The notes: a model not told the origin generated them from the letters alone. Positions 7,882-16,551 are shown, counted from the stretch's first letter. The stretch is DNA of 64,000 nucleotides from JBCBSZ01 sp039185015 (GCA_039185015.1 JBCDAU010000012.1:1-64000); one strand, 5' to 3'. Translations and numbers: made by a program.

Positions 7882-9614
7882 GAGGCACCTCCCTGGGCCA
7901 CGTCCACCCCGATGATGCGGCGCGGCGTCGCGCCACGACGTCGGGCCAGCATCACGAGCGCGGGACGCATGAAGAAGTAGGAGACCACGAGGTCGAGGAT
8001 CGTGGCGAGGCCGAGGAACAGCGCGAAGCCCCGGACCGGGCCGACGGTGAGCCAGTAGAGCAGCCCGGCACCGATGAGCGACGCCACGTCGGCCTTGACG
8101 ATCGTCGAGAACGCCTGCTGGAAGCCGGCGTCGGCCGACACTCGGAGGCTGCGGCCTCGACGCATCTCCTCCTTGAGGCGCTCGTAGTACACGACGTTGG
8201 AGTCGACCTGGACACCGATCGACACGATGATGCCGGTCGCGCCGGCCAGCGTGAGCGCCAGGCCTTGGCTGTCGCCCAGATAGGCGATGGTCGACCAGAG
8301 CAGCGCACCGGACACCGCGAGGCCGAGGATCGAGATGAGGCCGGCGAGTCGGTAGTAGGCGGTCATGAACAGGCCGACCAGGATGAGGCCGACGATGCCG
8401 GCGATGACGCCGGCGCTGAGCGCGTCGCTGCCGAGCGTCGCAGACACGGTCTGCACGGTGGCGGGCTCGAGCTCGATCGGGAGGGCACCGAAGCGCAGCA
8501 CCGTCGCCAGGTCCTTGGCCTCGTCCTCGTCGAAGTTGCCGGTGATGACGGCCGTGCCACCGAAGTTCGGCTGCTGGATGACCGGGGCGGAGTAGACGAC
8601 GCCGTCGAGGACGATGGCGAGCTGTCGACCCACGGTCTGGGCGGCGAGCGCATCGAAGGCGGGGCTGCCCTCGGACGTGAAGTCGAGGTTCACCTGCCAG
8701 TCGCCGAGGTTGAAGGGGTTGAGCTGGGCGTCGGCGGTGTCGACGATCTCGCCGGTCAGCGCAGCCGGTGCGAGGACGTAGAGGAACTCGCCCTCGAAGC
8801 CGGGCAGGAGCACGACGGCGTCGGTCGTGTCGTCGTCGCGACCGGTGATGACGGACTCGGGATCGACCGGAGCGAGGGTCGTCGGCGGAGCGAGGGTGGT
8901 CTCCGGAGCCGGCTCCTCGGTCGTGTCGGGAGCCACGGTCGTCTCCGGCACCACCGTGGTCGCCGGCGACTCGGTCGTGGTCGGCGCCTCCGTCGTCTCG
9001 GACTCCTGGGTGAGCACGACCGGGCGGGCGACCGCGCCCTCGGAGTTCTCGTCGTCGGGAGCGACCGTGGTCTCCGGGACCGCAGTGGTCGCCGGCGTCG
9101 TGGCGTCCGGCGTCGTGGCGTCCGGCGACGTGGCGTCCGGCGACGTGGCGTCCGGCGCGATCGTCGTCGCCGGGGGCGCCTCGCCGGCATCAGCGGGCGG
9201 GGTGGCGAACAGCTCCTGCAGCGGCTCGAGGCCGGCCGCCGCCTGAGCGGCCCCGTCGGGTGTGTTCGGGAACTGGCCGATCACCTCTCGGAACCGGAGC
9301 TCGGCGGTCTGGCCCACGAGCTCCAGCGCCCGCTCGGCGTCATCGACGCCGGGGAGCTGCACGACGATGGAGTCGCCCTGGCGGGCGATGTCGGGCTCGG
9401 CGACACCGAGGCCGTCGACGCGGTTCCGGATGATCTCGATGGCCTGGTCGAGCTGGTCGGTCTCGACGTCGCTCGTCGGCTGGAGCACCACGGAGACGCC
9501 GCCCTGCAGGTCGAGGCCGAGCAGCGGGCGGTTGCCGGCGATCAGCGTGGCGAGCAGGCCGCCGACGGCCAGCGCCACGATCACGCTCAGCTGGATGACG
9601 AGGCCACGCCTCAT
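7878..9614 (-). CDS. secD: Protein translocase subunit SecD with Thr/Pro-rich insertion
   Basis: Works with SecF and YajC in late steps of Sec export. It has 578 residues: a TM1 segment (LSVIVALAVGGLLATLIAG), LLGLDLQGGVSVVL, a first extracytoplasmic segment containing DNSEGAV-type low-complexity sequence rich in Thr, Pro, Ala and Val (about residues 140-265), then the C-terminal SecD domain (LAIVLDGVVYSAPVIQ, ITGNFDEDEA) and TM2-6 with SIGVQVDSNVVYYERLKEE. The insertion is encoded partly by 15-bp tandem repeats. The ATG overlaps the yajC stop by 4 nt. Confidence 0.96.
   Translation of the reverse strand: MRRGLVIQLSVIVALAVGGLLATLIAGNRPLLGLDLQGGVSVVLQPTSDVETDQLDQAIEIIRNRVDGLGVAEPDIARQGDSIVVQLPGVDDAERALELVGQTAELRFREVIGQFPNTPDGAAQAAAGLEPLQELFATPPADAGEAPPATTIAPDATSPDATSPDATTPDATTPATTAVPETTVAPDDENSEGAVARPVVLTQESETTEAPTTTESPATTVVPETTVAPDTTEEPAPETTLAPPTTLAPVDPESVITGRDDDTTDAVVLLPGFEGEFLYVLAPAALTGEIVDTADAQLNPFNLGDWQVNLDFTSEGSPAFDALAAQTVGRQLAIVLDGVVYSAPVIQQPNFGGTAVITGNFDEDEAKDLATVLRFGALPIELEPATVQTVSATLGSDALSAGVIAGIVGLILVGLFMTAYYRLAGLISILGLAVSGALLWSTIAYLGDSQGLALTLAGATGIIVSIGVQVDSNVVYYERLKEEMRRGRSLRVSADAGFQQAFSTIVKADVASLIGAGLLYWLTVGPVRGFALFLGLATILDLVVSYFFMRPALVMLARRRGATPRRIIGVDVAQGGAS
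9096..9155 (-). repeat. Four 15-bp tandem repeats inside secD
   Basis: Four units at 9096-9110, 9111-9125, 9126-9140 and 9141-9155, differing at one or two bases (cgtcgtggcgtccgg, then cgacgtggcgtccgg). On the minus strand they encode SPDAT/TPDAT pentapeptides. The repeat length is a multiple of three, so copy-number change would lengthen or shorten the SecD linker without a frameshift. Confidence 0.85.
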
Positions 9615-9913
9615 GGGTTCTCCCCGCCCTCGGCGGGCAGATCCTCGTGGGCCGGTTCCGCGGCGGAGCGATCGATCCGGGCGATCGCCCGCTTGTCGTA
9701 GGTCACCTCGACGCCGTCGGAGACCTCCAGCACGACGACCTCGTCGTCCACCTCGGTCACGGTGCCGTGGAGGCCGCCGACCGTCACCACGTCGTCGCCG
9801 ATGCCGAGCGCCGAGACGAGGTGCTCTCGCTCACGCAGACGTGCCTTCTGCGGGCGCACCAGCAACAGCCAGGTGAGCGCGATCATGGCGATCGGGAAGA
9901 TCAGGAGCTCCAT
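9611..9913 (-). CDS. yajC: Preprotein translocase subunit YajC
   Basis: Small SecDF partner of 100 residues. One membrane segment (LLIFPIAMIALTWLLLV) is followed by the YajC signature RPQKARLREREHLVSALGIGD and a small beta domain (VVTVGGLHGTVTEV). I start it at the ATG at 9913 rather than at an upstream in-frame start, because this gives the usual short N-terminus before the membrane helix. It begins the yajC-secD-secF operon, with 4-nt overlaps at both junctions. An acidic tail of about 20 residues follows the conserved domain. Confidence 0.93.
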   Translation of the reverse strand: MELLIFPIAMIALTWLLLVRPQKARLREREHLVSALGIGDDVVTVGGLHGTVTEVDDEVVVLEVSDGVEVTYDKRAIARIDRSAAEPAHEDLPAEGGENP

Positions 9914-9978
9914 GGATCCCCGTGGGGTCGGCGAGTGCGTCGGCGAGGGTACCCGGGCGCGGTCTGCGGGCGGGGGCA

Positions 9979-10024
9979 CCGGCCGTGTGACGCTATCGGC
10001 TCGGTCGTACGAGCGTCACGCCGG
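9979..10024 (-). terminator. Hairpin between tgt and yajC
   Basis: GTGACGCT pairs with AGCGTCAC across a 17-nt loop and is extended outward by CCGGC/GCCGG with a 3-nt bulge. It lies after the tgt stop on the minus strand, so it probably ends the queA-tgt message. No U-tract. Confidence 0.5.
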
Positions 10025-10030
10025 GGTCGC

Positions 10031-11137
10031 TCACCCCCAGACGGCGAGGACCTCGGCCCGGAGCTCGTCGAACCGGCCCTCGACGATGGCCTCGCGGGCA
10101 CGGGCGACCAGGTCGAGGAGGAACCAGAGGTTGTGCAGCGTGAGGATGCGACCTGCGGTCGGCTCCTTCACGAGCAACAGGTGGCGGAGGTACCCGCGGC
10201 TGAAACGGGTGCACGACGGGTGGGTGCCGGAGGGGTCGAGCGGCTCGTCATCGGTGATCCACCTCGCGTTCCGCATGTTGATCTTGCCGCTGGAGGTCAG
10301 CAGCGTCCCGTGCCGGGCCAACCGGGTCGGCAGCACGCAGTCGAACAGGTCGACGCCGCGTCCGATGGCCTCGACGAGGCTCGCCGGGTCGCCGACGCCC
10401 ATGAGGTACCGGGGCTTCGTCGATGGCAACCCGGCGACCGCTGCCTCGATGGCCGGCAGCATCAGCTCCCGCGGCTCCCCCACCGACAGTCCACCGATGC
10501 CGTGGCCGGGGAAGTCGAGCTCGGCGATGACGGCGGCGCTCTCGGCCCGCAGCTCGGGGTCCAGGTAGCCCTGCACGATCCCGAAGAGGGCCTGGTCCTC
10601 GCGGCGGTGCGTGGCGCGGGCCCGGGCCGCCCACGCGTGCGTCCGGTCCATCGAGAGCCGGACGACGTCGGGCTCGGACGGGTACGGCGGGCAGACGTCG
10701 AGTGCCATCTGGATGTCGGCGCCGAGTCGCTCCTGCACCCGGACCGCGTCCTCGGGGGTGAAGTGCACGACCGTCCCGTCGTAGGTCGATCGGAACGTGA
10801 CCCCGTCGTCGTCGACGGTCGGTTCGAGCGACATCACCTGGTAGCCACCGGAGTCCGTGAGGAAGTGGCCGTTCCACGAGGTGAACCCGTGGAGGCCGCC
10901 GAGCTGCTCGACGACCTCGACCCCGGGCCGCATCATGAGGTGGTACGTGTTGCCGAGCACGACGTCGGGCGCGAGCCGTGGTTCGAAGGCCTCGTAGTCG
11001 TTGGCGTCGAGGTGCACCACGGCCCCGCGGGTGCCGACCGGCATGAAGCCGGGGGTCCTGATCGCCCCACGTGGCGTGTGGAGCAGGCCGGTGCGGGCAC
11101 CACCCTCGCTCGCAGTGATCTCGTGGCGGATGCTCAT
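10031..11137 (-). CDS. tgt: tRNA-guanine(34) transglycosylase with altered zinc site
   Basis: Exchanges guanine 34 for preQ1 in tRNAs with GUN anticodons, an early step of queuosine formation. The 368 residues contain the TIM-barrel motifs LGNTYHLMMRPG, FLTDSGGYQVMSL (first catalytic Asp), GGLSVGEP, YLMGVG and DLFDCVLPTR (second catalytic Asp). The usual CxCxxC...H zinc motif reads G304-T-H306-P-S-C309...H335. The first Cys is lost and the second is His. The start overlaps the queA stop by 4 nt, so queA and tgt form one operon. Function is likely retained but the zinc site is unusual. Confidence 0.93.
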   Translation of the reverse strand: MSIRHEITASEGGARTGLLHTPRGAIRTPGFMPVGTRGAVVHLDANDYEAFEPRLAPDVVLGNTYHLMMRPGVEVVEQLGGLHGFTSWNGHFLTDSGGYQVMSLEPTVDDDGVTFRSTYDGTVVHFTPEDAVRVQERLGADIQMALDVCPPYPSEPDVVRLSMDRTHAWAARARATHRREDQALFGIVQGYLDPELRAESAAVIAELDFPGHGIGGLSVGEPRELMLPAIEAAVAGLPSTKPRYLMGVGDPASLVEAIGRGVDLFDCVLPTRLARHGTLLTSSGKINMRNARWITDDEPLDPSGTHPSCTRFSRGYLRHLLLVKEPTAGRILTLHNLWFLLDLVARAREAIVEGRFDELRAEVLAVWG

Positions 11138-12150
11138 CGGGATCTCTCGAGGAGCATCGCATCGCCGAACGAGAGGAAGCGGTACCCCTCGTCCAGGGCC
11201 GTGGCGTACAGCTCACGCCAACGAGACCCGACGAACGCCTCGACCATCATCAGCAGCGTGGTCCGCGGCAGGTGGAAGTTCGTCATCATCACGTCGACCA
11301 CCCGCCACTCCCACGGCGGCCGGATGAAGATGTCCGTCCGGTCGGTGATGCCCCGCACGGCGGACTCCAACGACCGGACCGTGGTGGTGCCGACGGCCAC
11401 GACCCGCGTGGCCCGCTCGCACGCCACCAACACCTCGTCGTCAACCACGAACCGCTCGGAGTGCATCCGGTGCTCGTCGGGATCGTCGCTCGTCATCGGC
11501 CGGAAGGTGTCGAGGCCCACGTGGAGCTCGACCTCGGCGACCTCGATGCCGGCGACGCGGAGGTCGTCGAGCACCTCGGGGGTCAGGTGGAGCCCGGCGG
11601 TCGGGGCGGCGACCGAGCCCGGCGCCGAGGCGAAGACGGTCTGGTAGCGCCGCTGGTCCTCGAGCGGCCGGTGGATGTAGGGCGGCAGGGGCACGCGTCC
11701 GACGTCGGCGAGCACCTCGTCGGCGAGCGCCGCATCGACCGGGTGGCCGTCGTGGTGGAGCTCGACGAGGCGGACGCCGTCGCCGTCGTCGGCGCCGGCG
11801 GTGATGTGGAGCGGCCCGGCCTCGAGCGTGGTGCCGGCAGCCACGCGACGGGACGGACGGACCAACGCCCGCCAGGTCCCGGGCTCGGCGGCGACGGGCT
11901 CCAGCAGGAGGATCTCGACGCGTCCGCCGCTCGACTTGCGGAGCTCCAGTCGGGCCGCGAGCACCCGGGAGCGGTTGACGACGAGCAGGTCACCGGGGCG
12001 GAGCAGCGTCGGCAGGTCGCGGACCCGGTGGTGTTCGGCGGCGTTGCCCGGTCCGCGGTCGACGAGCAGTCGTGCGGCATGGCGCGGCTCTACCGGTGCC
12101 TGGGCGATCCGGTCGTCCGGGAGGTCGTAGTCGAAGTCGGAGACGAGCAC
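11134..12150 (-). CDS. queA: S-adenosylmethionine:tRNA ribosyltransferase-isomerase
   Basis: Converts preQ1-34 tRNA to epoxyqueuosine tRNA using the ribosyl part of S-adenosylmethionine. The 338 residues start with the typical FDYDLPDDRIAQAPVEPR and contain LVVNRSRVLAARLELRKSSG, SVAAPTAGLHLTPEVL and VVAVGTTTVRSLESA, all QueA signatures; MTNFHLPRTTLLMMVEAFVG lies near the C-terminus. GTG start at 12150 with a TAGCGT hexamer 9 nt upstream. It is coupled to tgt. No preQ1 biosynthesis genes are present in this window, so the base may be salvaged or made elsewhere. Confidence 0.96.
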   Translation of the reverse strand: MLVSDFDYDLPDDRIAQAPVEPRHAARLLVDRGPGNAAEHHRVRDLPTLLRPGDLLVVNRSRVLAARLELRKSSGGRVEILLLEPVAAEPGTWRALVRPSRRVAAGTTLEAGPLHITAGADDGDGVRLVELHHDGHPVDAALADEVLADVGRVPLPPYIHRPLEDQRRYQTVFASAPGSVAAPTAGLHLTPEVLDDLRVAGIEVAEVELHVGLDTFRPMTSDDPDEHRMHSERFVVDDEVLVACERATRVVAVGTTTVRSLESAVRGITDRTDIFIRPPWEWRVVDVMMTNFHLPRTTLLMMVEAFVGSRWRELYATALDEGYRFLSFGDAMLLERSR

Positions 12151-12159
12151 CGTCCGACG

Positions 12160-12165
12160 ACGCTA
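12160..12165 (-). promoter_or_regulatory. Putative -10 element of queA (leaderless)
   Basis: TAGCGT on the minus strand, 9 nt before the queA GTG. It overlaps the last codon and stop region of the upstream gene, leaving no room for a conventional leader. Confidence 0.45.
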
Positions 12166-12732
12166 ACGGCCGGTGGCTCCGGGCCGGGCGGCGAGATATC
12201 GATCGGCGTCCTCCACCGACAACCCGCACTCGACGAGCCCGCCCCGGACGAGCGCGAGGTACTCGGGTCCCGGGGTGGTCGGCTCGAGCCGCCGTAGGGG
12301 CACGAAGGTCGCGATCGGTCGGCCCCGGTGCTCGCCCAGCACGACCGTGCGCCCGTAGCGGCGGTTCGCGACGATCTGTGCGCCACGGGACCGGAGCCGG
12401 TCGAGGTCGAGCTCCACGTCGCCGGGCTCGAGGCCGCACTCCTGCGCCTGGACGTCGGCGAGCTGCGAGACGGAAAGCCCCCAGAGGCGCACGAGCGCCC
12501 GATCCGGTGCGTGCGGCACGAGCACCGAGGTCCCGCCCCGCCACCGCAGCGATCGGCCGGCGAACATCATGGAGCCCGGCACCACGAGGCTGGGACCGCT
12601 GACGGGTCGCCGGCGGTCGCGGGCCCCCGGGTGGTGGCGCTGGCCCGCGGCCGGCCGGCCCCCGTTCACGTACAGGGCGAAGCGGGAACGGAGGAGGTTC
12701 GAGCCATAGGCGGCGTACCAGAGGTCCGGCAC
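12163..12732 (-). CDS. Gamma-glutamylcyclotransferase-like protein
   Basis: About 189 residues from a GTG at 12732, chosen because the protein then starts VPDLWYAAYGSNL and because TACCGT lies 8 nt upstream. YAAYGSN is the substrate-loop signature of the gamma-glutamylcyclotransferase-like fold, enzymes that release 5-oxoproline from gamma-glutamyl peptides. LVVPGSMMFAGRSLRWRGG and ALVRLWGLSVSQLADVQAQE resemble the remainder of the fold. I do not see a confident catalytic Glu assignment. It is divergent from a glutamate-cysteine-ligase-like gene, which supports a gamma-glutamyl theme. Specific substrate unknown. Confidence 0.7.
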   Translation of the reverse strand: MPDLWYAAYGSNLLRSRFALYVNGGRPAAGQRHHPGARDRRRPVSGPSLVVPGSMMFAGRSLRWRGGTSVLVPHAPDRALVRLWGLSVSQLADVQAQECGLEPGDVELDLDRLRSRGAQIVANRRYGRTVVLGEHRGRPIATFVPLRRLEPTTPGPEYLALVRGGLVECGLSVEDADRYLAARPGATGR

Positions 12733-12740
12733 GCCGAGTG

Positions 12741-12746
12741 ACGGTA
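12741..12746 (-). promoter_or_regulatory. Putative -10 element of the GGCT-like gene (leaderless)
   Basis: TACCGT on the minus strand, 8 nt (CACTCGGC) before the GTG. The same hexamer and spacing recur before the lipoprotein gene that starts at 52800. Confidence 0.5.
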
Positions 12747-12795
12747 GCCACCCGAGCAGGGCCCTTCGGCCCGACACCGAGCGAGGCGCCGGTCC

Positions 12796-12801
12796 TACCA
12801 T
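12796..12801 (+). promoter_or_regulatory. Putative -10 element of the GCS2-like gene
   Basis: TACCAT on the plus strand, 29 nt before the chosen GTG at 12831. This would give a short leader containing a GCCGGGGG purine-rich stretch. It is divergent from the promoter at 12741-12746. Confidence 0.35.
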
Positions 12802-12830
12802 CGACGGAGCGCGCGAGCCGGGGGTACGGG

Positions 12831-13970
12831 GTGCAGATCGCCTTCACGAGGAACGAACGGCCCACGATCGGTGTCGAGCTCGAGCTCATGCTCGTCGACC
12901 GGGAGACCGGACAGCTCGCCAACACCGCCTCGAAGCTGCTCGACGAGATGGGGGTCGGCCACCCGGACGGTGTCCATCCGAAGGCGAAGCACGAGCTCTT
13001 CGAGTGCACCGTCGAGATCATCACCGGGGTCTGCGACGGCCCCGATGCGGCCCGCGACGACCTCCAGGCGACGCTCGACGAGCTGATCGATGTCGCCGAT
13101 CGGCACGGTTACGACGTGATCTCGGCCGGCTCGCACCCGTTCGGGCTCGTCACCGAACAGGTCGTGAGTCCCGCCCAGCGCTACGCCGACCTGATCGAGG
13201 AGATGCAGTGGGCCGCCCGCCGTCTGCTCATCTTCGGCACGCACGTGCACGTCGGCGTCTCCGACGGCGAGACCGCCATCGCGGTCGCCAACGAGCTCCA
13301 GCGGCACCTGCCGCTGCTCCTGGCACTATCGGCGTCGAGCCCGTACTTCGAGAACGCCGACACCGGCCTCGCCTCCGCGCGGACCAAGGTCTTCGAGTCG
13401 CTCCCCACCGCCGGACTGCCGCCGCAGCTCGACGGCTGGTCCGACTTCGAGGCGTTCATGCGCACCCTGCTCGAGGCGGAGTGCATCAGCTCCATCCGCG
13501 AGGTGTGGTGGGACATCCGCCCGCACCCCGACTACGGCACGGTCGAGCTCCGCATGTGCGACGCCGTCGGCACCCTCGACGAGGCGGCGACGCTGGCCAC
13601 GATCGCCCAGGCGCTGGTCGTGCAGATCGACGAACGCCGCCGCGCCGGTGAGGAGCTCGTCCGTCCTCGCGAGTGGACGGTCCGCGAGAACAAGTGGCTC
13701 GCGGCGCGGCACGGCATGGACGCACGGCTGATCGTCGACGAGGACGGCGCACGTCGGCCGGCCCGCGAGCTGCTGGTCGATCTGGTCGACGAGCTCCGTC
13801 CGATCGCCGACCGGTTCGGAGCCGCCGCCCACCTCGATCGAGCGCTGGCCACCGCCGACGACCCCGGGTACGTGCGCCAGCGTCGCACCCTGAGCGAAGG
13901 GGGCACGCCGAGCGACGTCGTGACCCGACTCGCCGCTGAGCTGCGGAACGGGCACGCTTCCGTCTCGTGA
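12831..13970 (+). CDS. Glutamate-cysteine-ligase-like (GCS2 / YbdK family) carboxylate-amine ligase
   Basis: About 379 residues of the GCS2 family, ATP-dependent enzymes that join the gamma-carboxyl of glutamate or a similar acid to an amine. Visible motifs are PTIGVELELMLVDRETGQ (Mg/ATP glutamates), HELFECTVEIITGVC, FGTHVHVGVSDGE and WWDIRPHPDYGTVELRMCD. I start at GTG 12831 because homologues begin just before the GVELE strand. The true product is uncertain: the organism appears to use mycothiol, so glutathione synthesis is not assumed. The stop overlaps the start of the M20 gene by 4 nt, so the two are coupled. Confidence 0.85.
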   Translation: MQIAFTRNERPTIGVELELMLVDRETGQLANTASKLLDEMGVGHPDGVHPKAKHELFECTVEIITGVCDGPDAARDDLQATLDELIDVADRHGYDVISAGSHPFGLVTEQVVSPAQRYADLIEEMQWAARRLLIFGTHVHVGVSDGETAIAVANELQRHLPLLLALSASSPYFENADTGLASARTKVFESLPTAGLPPQLDGWSDFEAFMRTLLEAECISSIREVWWDIRPHPDYGTVELRMCDAVGTLDEAATLATIAQALVVQIDERRRAGEELVRPREWTVRENKWLAARHGMDARLIVDEDGARRPARELLVDLVDELRPIADRFGAAAHLDRALATADDPGYVRQRRTLSEGGTPSDVVTRLAAELRNGHASVS

Positions 13971-15148
13971 CCTTGGTACCCCACGACGTCGACACGCTCG
14001 GCCGGTGGCTCGCCGAGCACACCGAGGAGCTCATCGCCTTCCGCCGGCACCTGCACGCCCACCCGGAGGTGAGCTGGCAGGAGCACGCGACGACGGAGGC
14101 CGTCGTGGAGCGACTCGGCGCCGCTGGGCTCGGCGCCAGGGGGCTGGCGACCGGCACCGGCGCGGTCTGCGACCTGGGCGGGCACGACGGTCCGGTCATC
14201 GCGCTGCGCGCCGACCTCGATGCCCTGGCGATGGCCGACGAGAAGGACGTCCCGTACCGCTCCCGGGTCCCCGGGGTCGCGCACGCGTGCGGGCACGACG
14301 TCCACACGACGATCGTGCTCGGCGCCGGGCTGTACCTCGCCCACCACCTCGGCGAGGACGATCGACGGGTCCGGCTGATCTTCCAGCCCGCGGAGGAACA
14401 GGTGCCGGGCGGGGCTGTCACCGCGATCGAGGACGGTGTGCTCGACGACGTCTCCGCCGTCTACGGGCTCCACTGCGATCCCAAGCTCGCCACGGGCCAC
14501 ATCGGCCTACGCCCAGGTCCGCTCACGTCCGCGGCCGACATGCTCTCGATCCGGCTCTCGGGGCCCGGTGGCCACACCGCACGTCCGGACGAGACCGTCG
14601 ACCTGGTCCCGATCGCCGGCGCCGTCGCCGTGCGACTGCGCGACGAGATCACCAGCCGCATCGGCGATCCGGGTGACGTGCGCGTCGCCTTCGGGGCGAT
14701 CCGCGCCGGCGACGCACCGAACGTGATCCCGACGGCGGCGGAGCTCCGGGCCTCCGTGCGCACCCCCTCGATCGAGGTGTGGGACCAGCTACCCGAAGTC
14801 GCTGAGGCCGCCGTCGCCGCGATCGTCGACGACACCGGAGCCGGCTGGACGATCGACCACACCCGTGGCGTGCCGCCGGTCGTCAACGACCCGATGACGA
14901 CGGCGCTCGTCGACGAGACCGCCCGGCGGTGGATCGGCCCCGACGCCGTCACCGAGGCGGTGCAGAGCTGGGGTGGGGACGACTTCGCCTGGTACCTCCG
15001 TGAGGTGCCGGGCACCTACATCCGCCTCGGCACACGGAACCCGGCGTGGACCGACCCACCGCTCGACCTCCACGTCGGTCGCTTCGACGCCGACGAGGGC
15101 GCGATCGGCGTCGGCATCCGGCTGCTGGTCGGCCTCGCGTTCGGCTGA
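13967..15148 (+). CDS. M20-family amidohydrolase (hippurate / IAA-amino acid hydrolase type)
   Basis: A 393-residue metallo-amidohydrolase that cleaves N-acyl or N-carbamoyl amino acids. Metal-binding and catalytic motifs are visible: HLHAHPEVSWQEHATT, ALRADLDALAMAD, HACGHDVHTTIVLGAG and FQPAEEQVPGGAVTAI (general-base Glu). A dimerisation domain occupies roughly residues 190-300. The ending GDDFAWYLREVPGTYIRLG is typical. GTG start overlapping the GCS2-like gene by 4 nt suggests translational coupling, perhaps making and breaking related amide bonds; that link is inference. Confidence 0.9.
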   Translation: MTLVPHDVDTLGRWLAEHTEELIAFRRHLHAHPEVSWQEHATTEAVVERLGAAGLGARGLATGTGAVCDLGGHDGPVIALRADLDALAMADEKDVPYRSRVPGVAHACGHDVHTTIVLGAGLYLAHHLGEDDRRVRLIFQPAEEQVPGGAVTAIEDGVLDDVSAVYGLHCDPKLATGHIGLRPGPLTSAADMLSIRLSGPGGHTARPDETVDLVPIAGAVAVRLRDEITSRIGDPGDVRVAFGAIRAGDAPNVIPTAAELRASVRTPSIEVWDQLPEVAEAAVAAIVDDTGAGWTIDHTRGVPPVVNDPMTTALVDETARRWIGPDAVTEAVQSWGGDDFAWYLREVPGTYIRLGTRNPAWTDPPLDLHVGRFDADEGAIGVGIRLLVGLAFG

Positions 15149-15219
15149 CGTCCCGGACGGACCGCCGACATTGCGTCGGCGTCACCGGCCGGACACACCG
15201 AGGTGCTGGACTCGCCGTC

Positions 15220-16551
15220 GTGCACGACCCGCCCGCGCTTCCCGAGCTCCGCCCCGCCGACGCCGCCGCCACGCGGCAACTCGTCGAGCTACTGGGCGAC
15301 GATCGGGTCGAGCTCGATGAGCGGGTCCGCCGGGAGGCGAGCCTCGACCACGCGTGGATGTCGCCGGTGCTCACCGAGGACCTCCCGGACGTCGTCGCCG
15401 ACGTGGTCGTGCGGCCCGGGGACCGTGACGACGTGGCCGCCGTGCTGGACCTCGCCCATCGCTTCGGCATCGCCGTGACCGCTCGGGGCAAGGGCACCGG
15501 CAACTACGGCCAGGCCGTTCCGCTCGCCGCGGGGATCGTGCTCGACCTCACCGACCTGCGTACCGTCCACGACGTCGGCGACGACGCGATCCACGCCGAC
15601 GCCGGAGCCTCCTTCACCCGACTGGAGGCGTCGGCACGTGCGACCGGTCGACAGCTGCGGGTCTTCCCATCGACGGTCGGATCGACCCTCGGCGGCTTCC
15701 TCTCCGGCGGGGCGGGCGGGACCGGTTCGATCGCCCACGGGTTCCTGTGGGACGGGGGGATCGTGGAGGAGCTCACGGTGCTCCCCTGCGTCGAGGCCCC
15801 GTCGCCGGTCGTCCTCGATGCCGAGGCCGCTGCGCCCCACGTCCACGCCTACGGCACCACCGGCGTGCTGACCGCCGCCCGGGTCGCGGTCGAGCCGGCG
15901 GTCGAGTGGACGGCGGTCTTCGCCGGCTTCCAAACCGTGACCGACGCCGGCGAGGCGGCGATGCGCCTCGCGACGGGGCTCAGGACGACGCCCCGGAACC
16001 TCGCGATCGACGACGCGAAGCTGGCGACCGTGCTCGCGCCTGCGCACCCGGCCATCCGGCCCGGCACGGTCGGACTCCGTGCGATCGTCGCCGCCGACGA
16101 GGCTGGGCTCGCCGAGCAGGTCGTCATCGGGGCCGGTGGGACCGTCGGAGCGGTCGATCCCGACGGGGTCGGGGCGTGCGTCTCGCTTAGCTACAACCAC
16201 GTGACGTTGCGAGCCAAGCGCCTCGACCCGGGCATCTGCCACCTGCAGATCTCCGGGCGGGCGATCGTCGAGCGACCCGACGACGTCGCCGCCGCGCTCC
16301 CGGGTGGCATGGTCCACACGGGCGTCGACGGACGAGCCGGTGGCCTGGAGTTCGGCGGGCTCCACCTGTCCCGCTACGAGGGCCGCGAGCGGCTCGCCGA
16401 CGGGATGGTGGCGTTGCGCGAACTGGGCGTGGAGGTCGTCTCTCCCCACTCGTGGCGACTCGGCGGCCACGGCCCGATGGACGCCACCGTGGCCGCAGCC
16501 GTGGTCTTCGATCCGGCGGGGTTGCTCAACCCCGGGAAGCTGCCCCGCTGA
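15220..16551 (+). CDS. FAD-binding oxidoreductase (GlcD/PCMH type)
   Basis: About 443 residues. The N-terminal half is a PCMH-type FAD domain: VVRPGDRDDVAAVLDLAHRF, VTARGKGTGNYGQAVPL, then VFPSTVGSTLGGFLSGGAGG. The ending VFDPAGLLNPGKLPR is the classic C-terminus of D-lactate/glycolate-type flavin oxidases. The GTG at 15220 is selected because the longer frame upstream overlaps the M20 gene and is Arg-rich shadow sequence. The substrate is unknown, probably a 2-hydroxy acid or similar. It ends exactly where OsmC ends on the other strand, sharing a TGATCA junction. Confidence 0.85.
   Translation: MHDPPALPELRPADAAATRQLVELLGDDRVELDERVRREASLDHAWMSPVLTEDLPDVVADVVVRPGDRDDVAAVLDLAHRFGIAVTARGKGTGNYGQAVPLAAGIVLDLTDLRTVHDVGDDAIHADAGASFTRLEASARATGRQLRVFPSTVGSTLGGFLSGGAGGTGSIAHGFLWDGGIVEELTVLPCVEAPSPVVLDAEAAAPHVHAYGTTGVLTAARVAVEPAVEWTAVFAGFQTVTDAGEAAMRLATGLRTTPRNLAIDDAKLATVLAPAHPAIRPGTVGLRAIVAADEAGLAEQVVIGAGGTVGAVDPDGVGACVSLSYNHVTLRAKRLDPGICHLQISGRAIVERPDDVAAALPGGMVHTGVDGRAGGLEFGGLHLSRYEGRERLADGMVALRELGVEVVSPHSWRLGGHGPMDATVAAAVVFDPAGLLNPGKLPR

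Noticed and set aside
9096..9155. Iterons of a plasmid or replication origin
   Set aside because: The four 15-bp units lie inside the secD coding sequence and encode SPDAT pentapeptides.
12831..13970. Calling the GCS2 protein a glutathione-synthesis enzyme
   Set aside because: GCS2/YbdK family members have varied products and the window shows mycothiol rather than glutathione genes.
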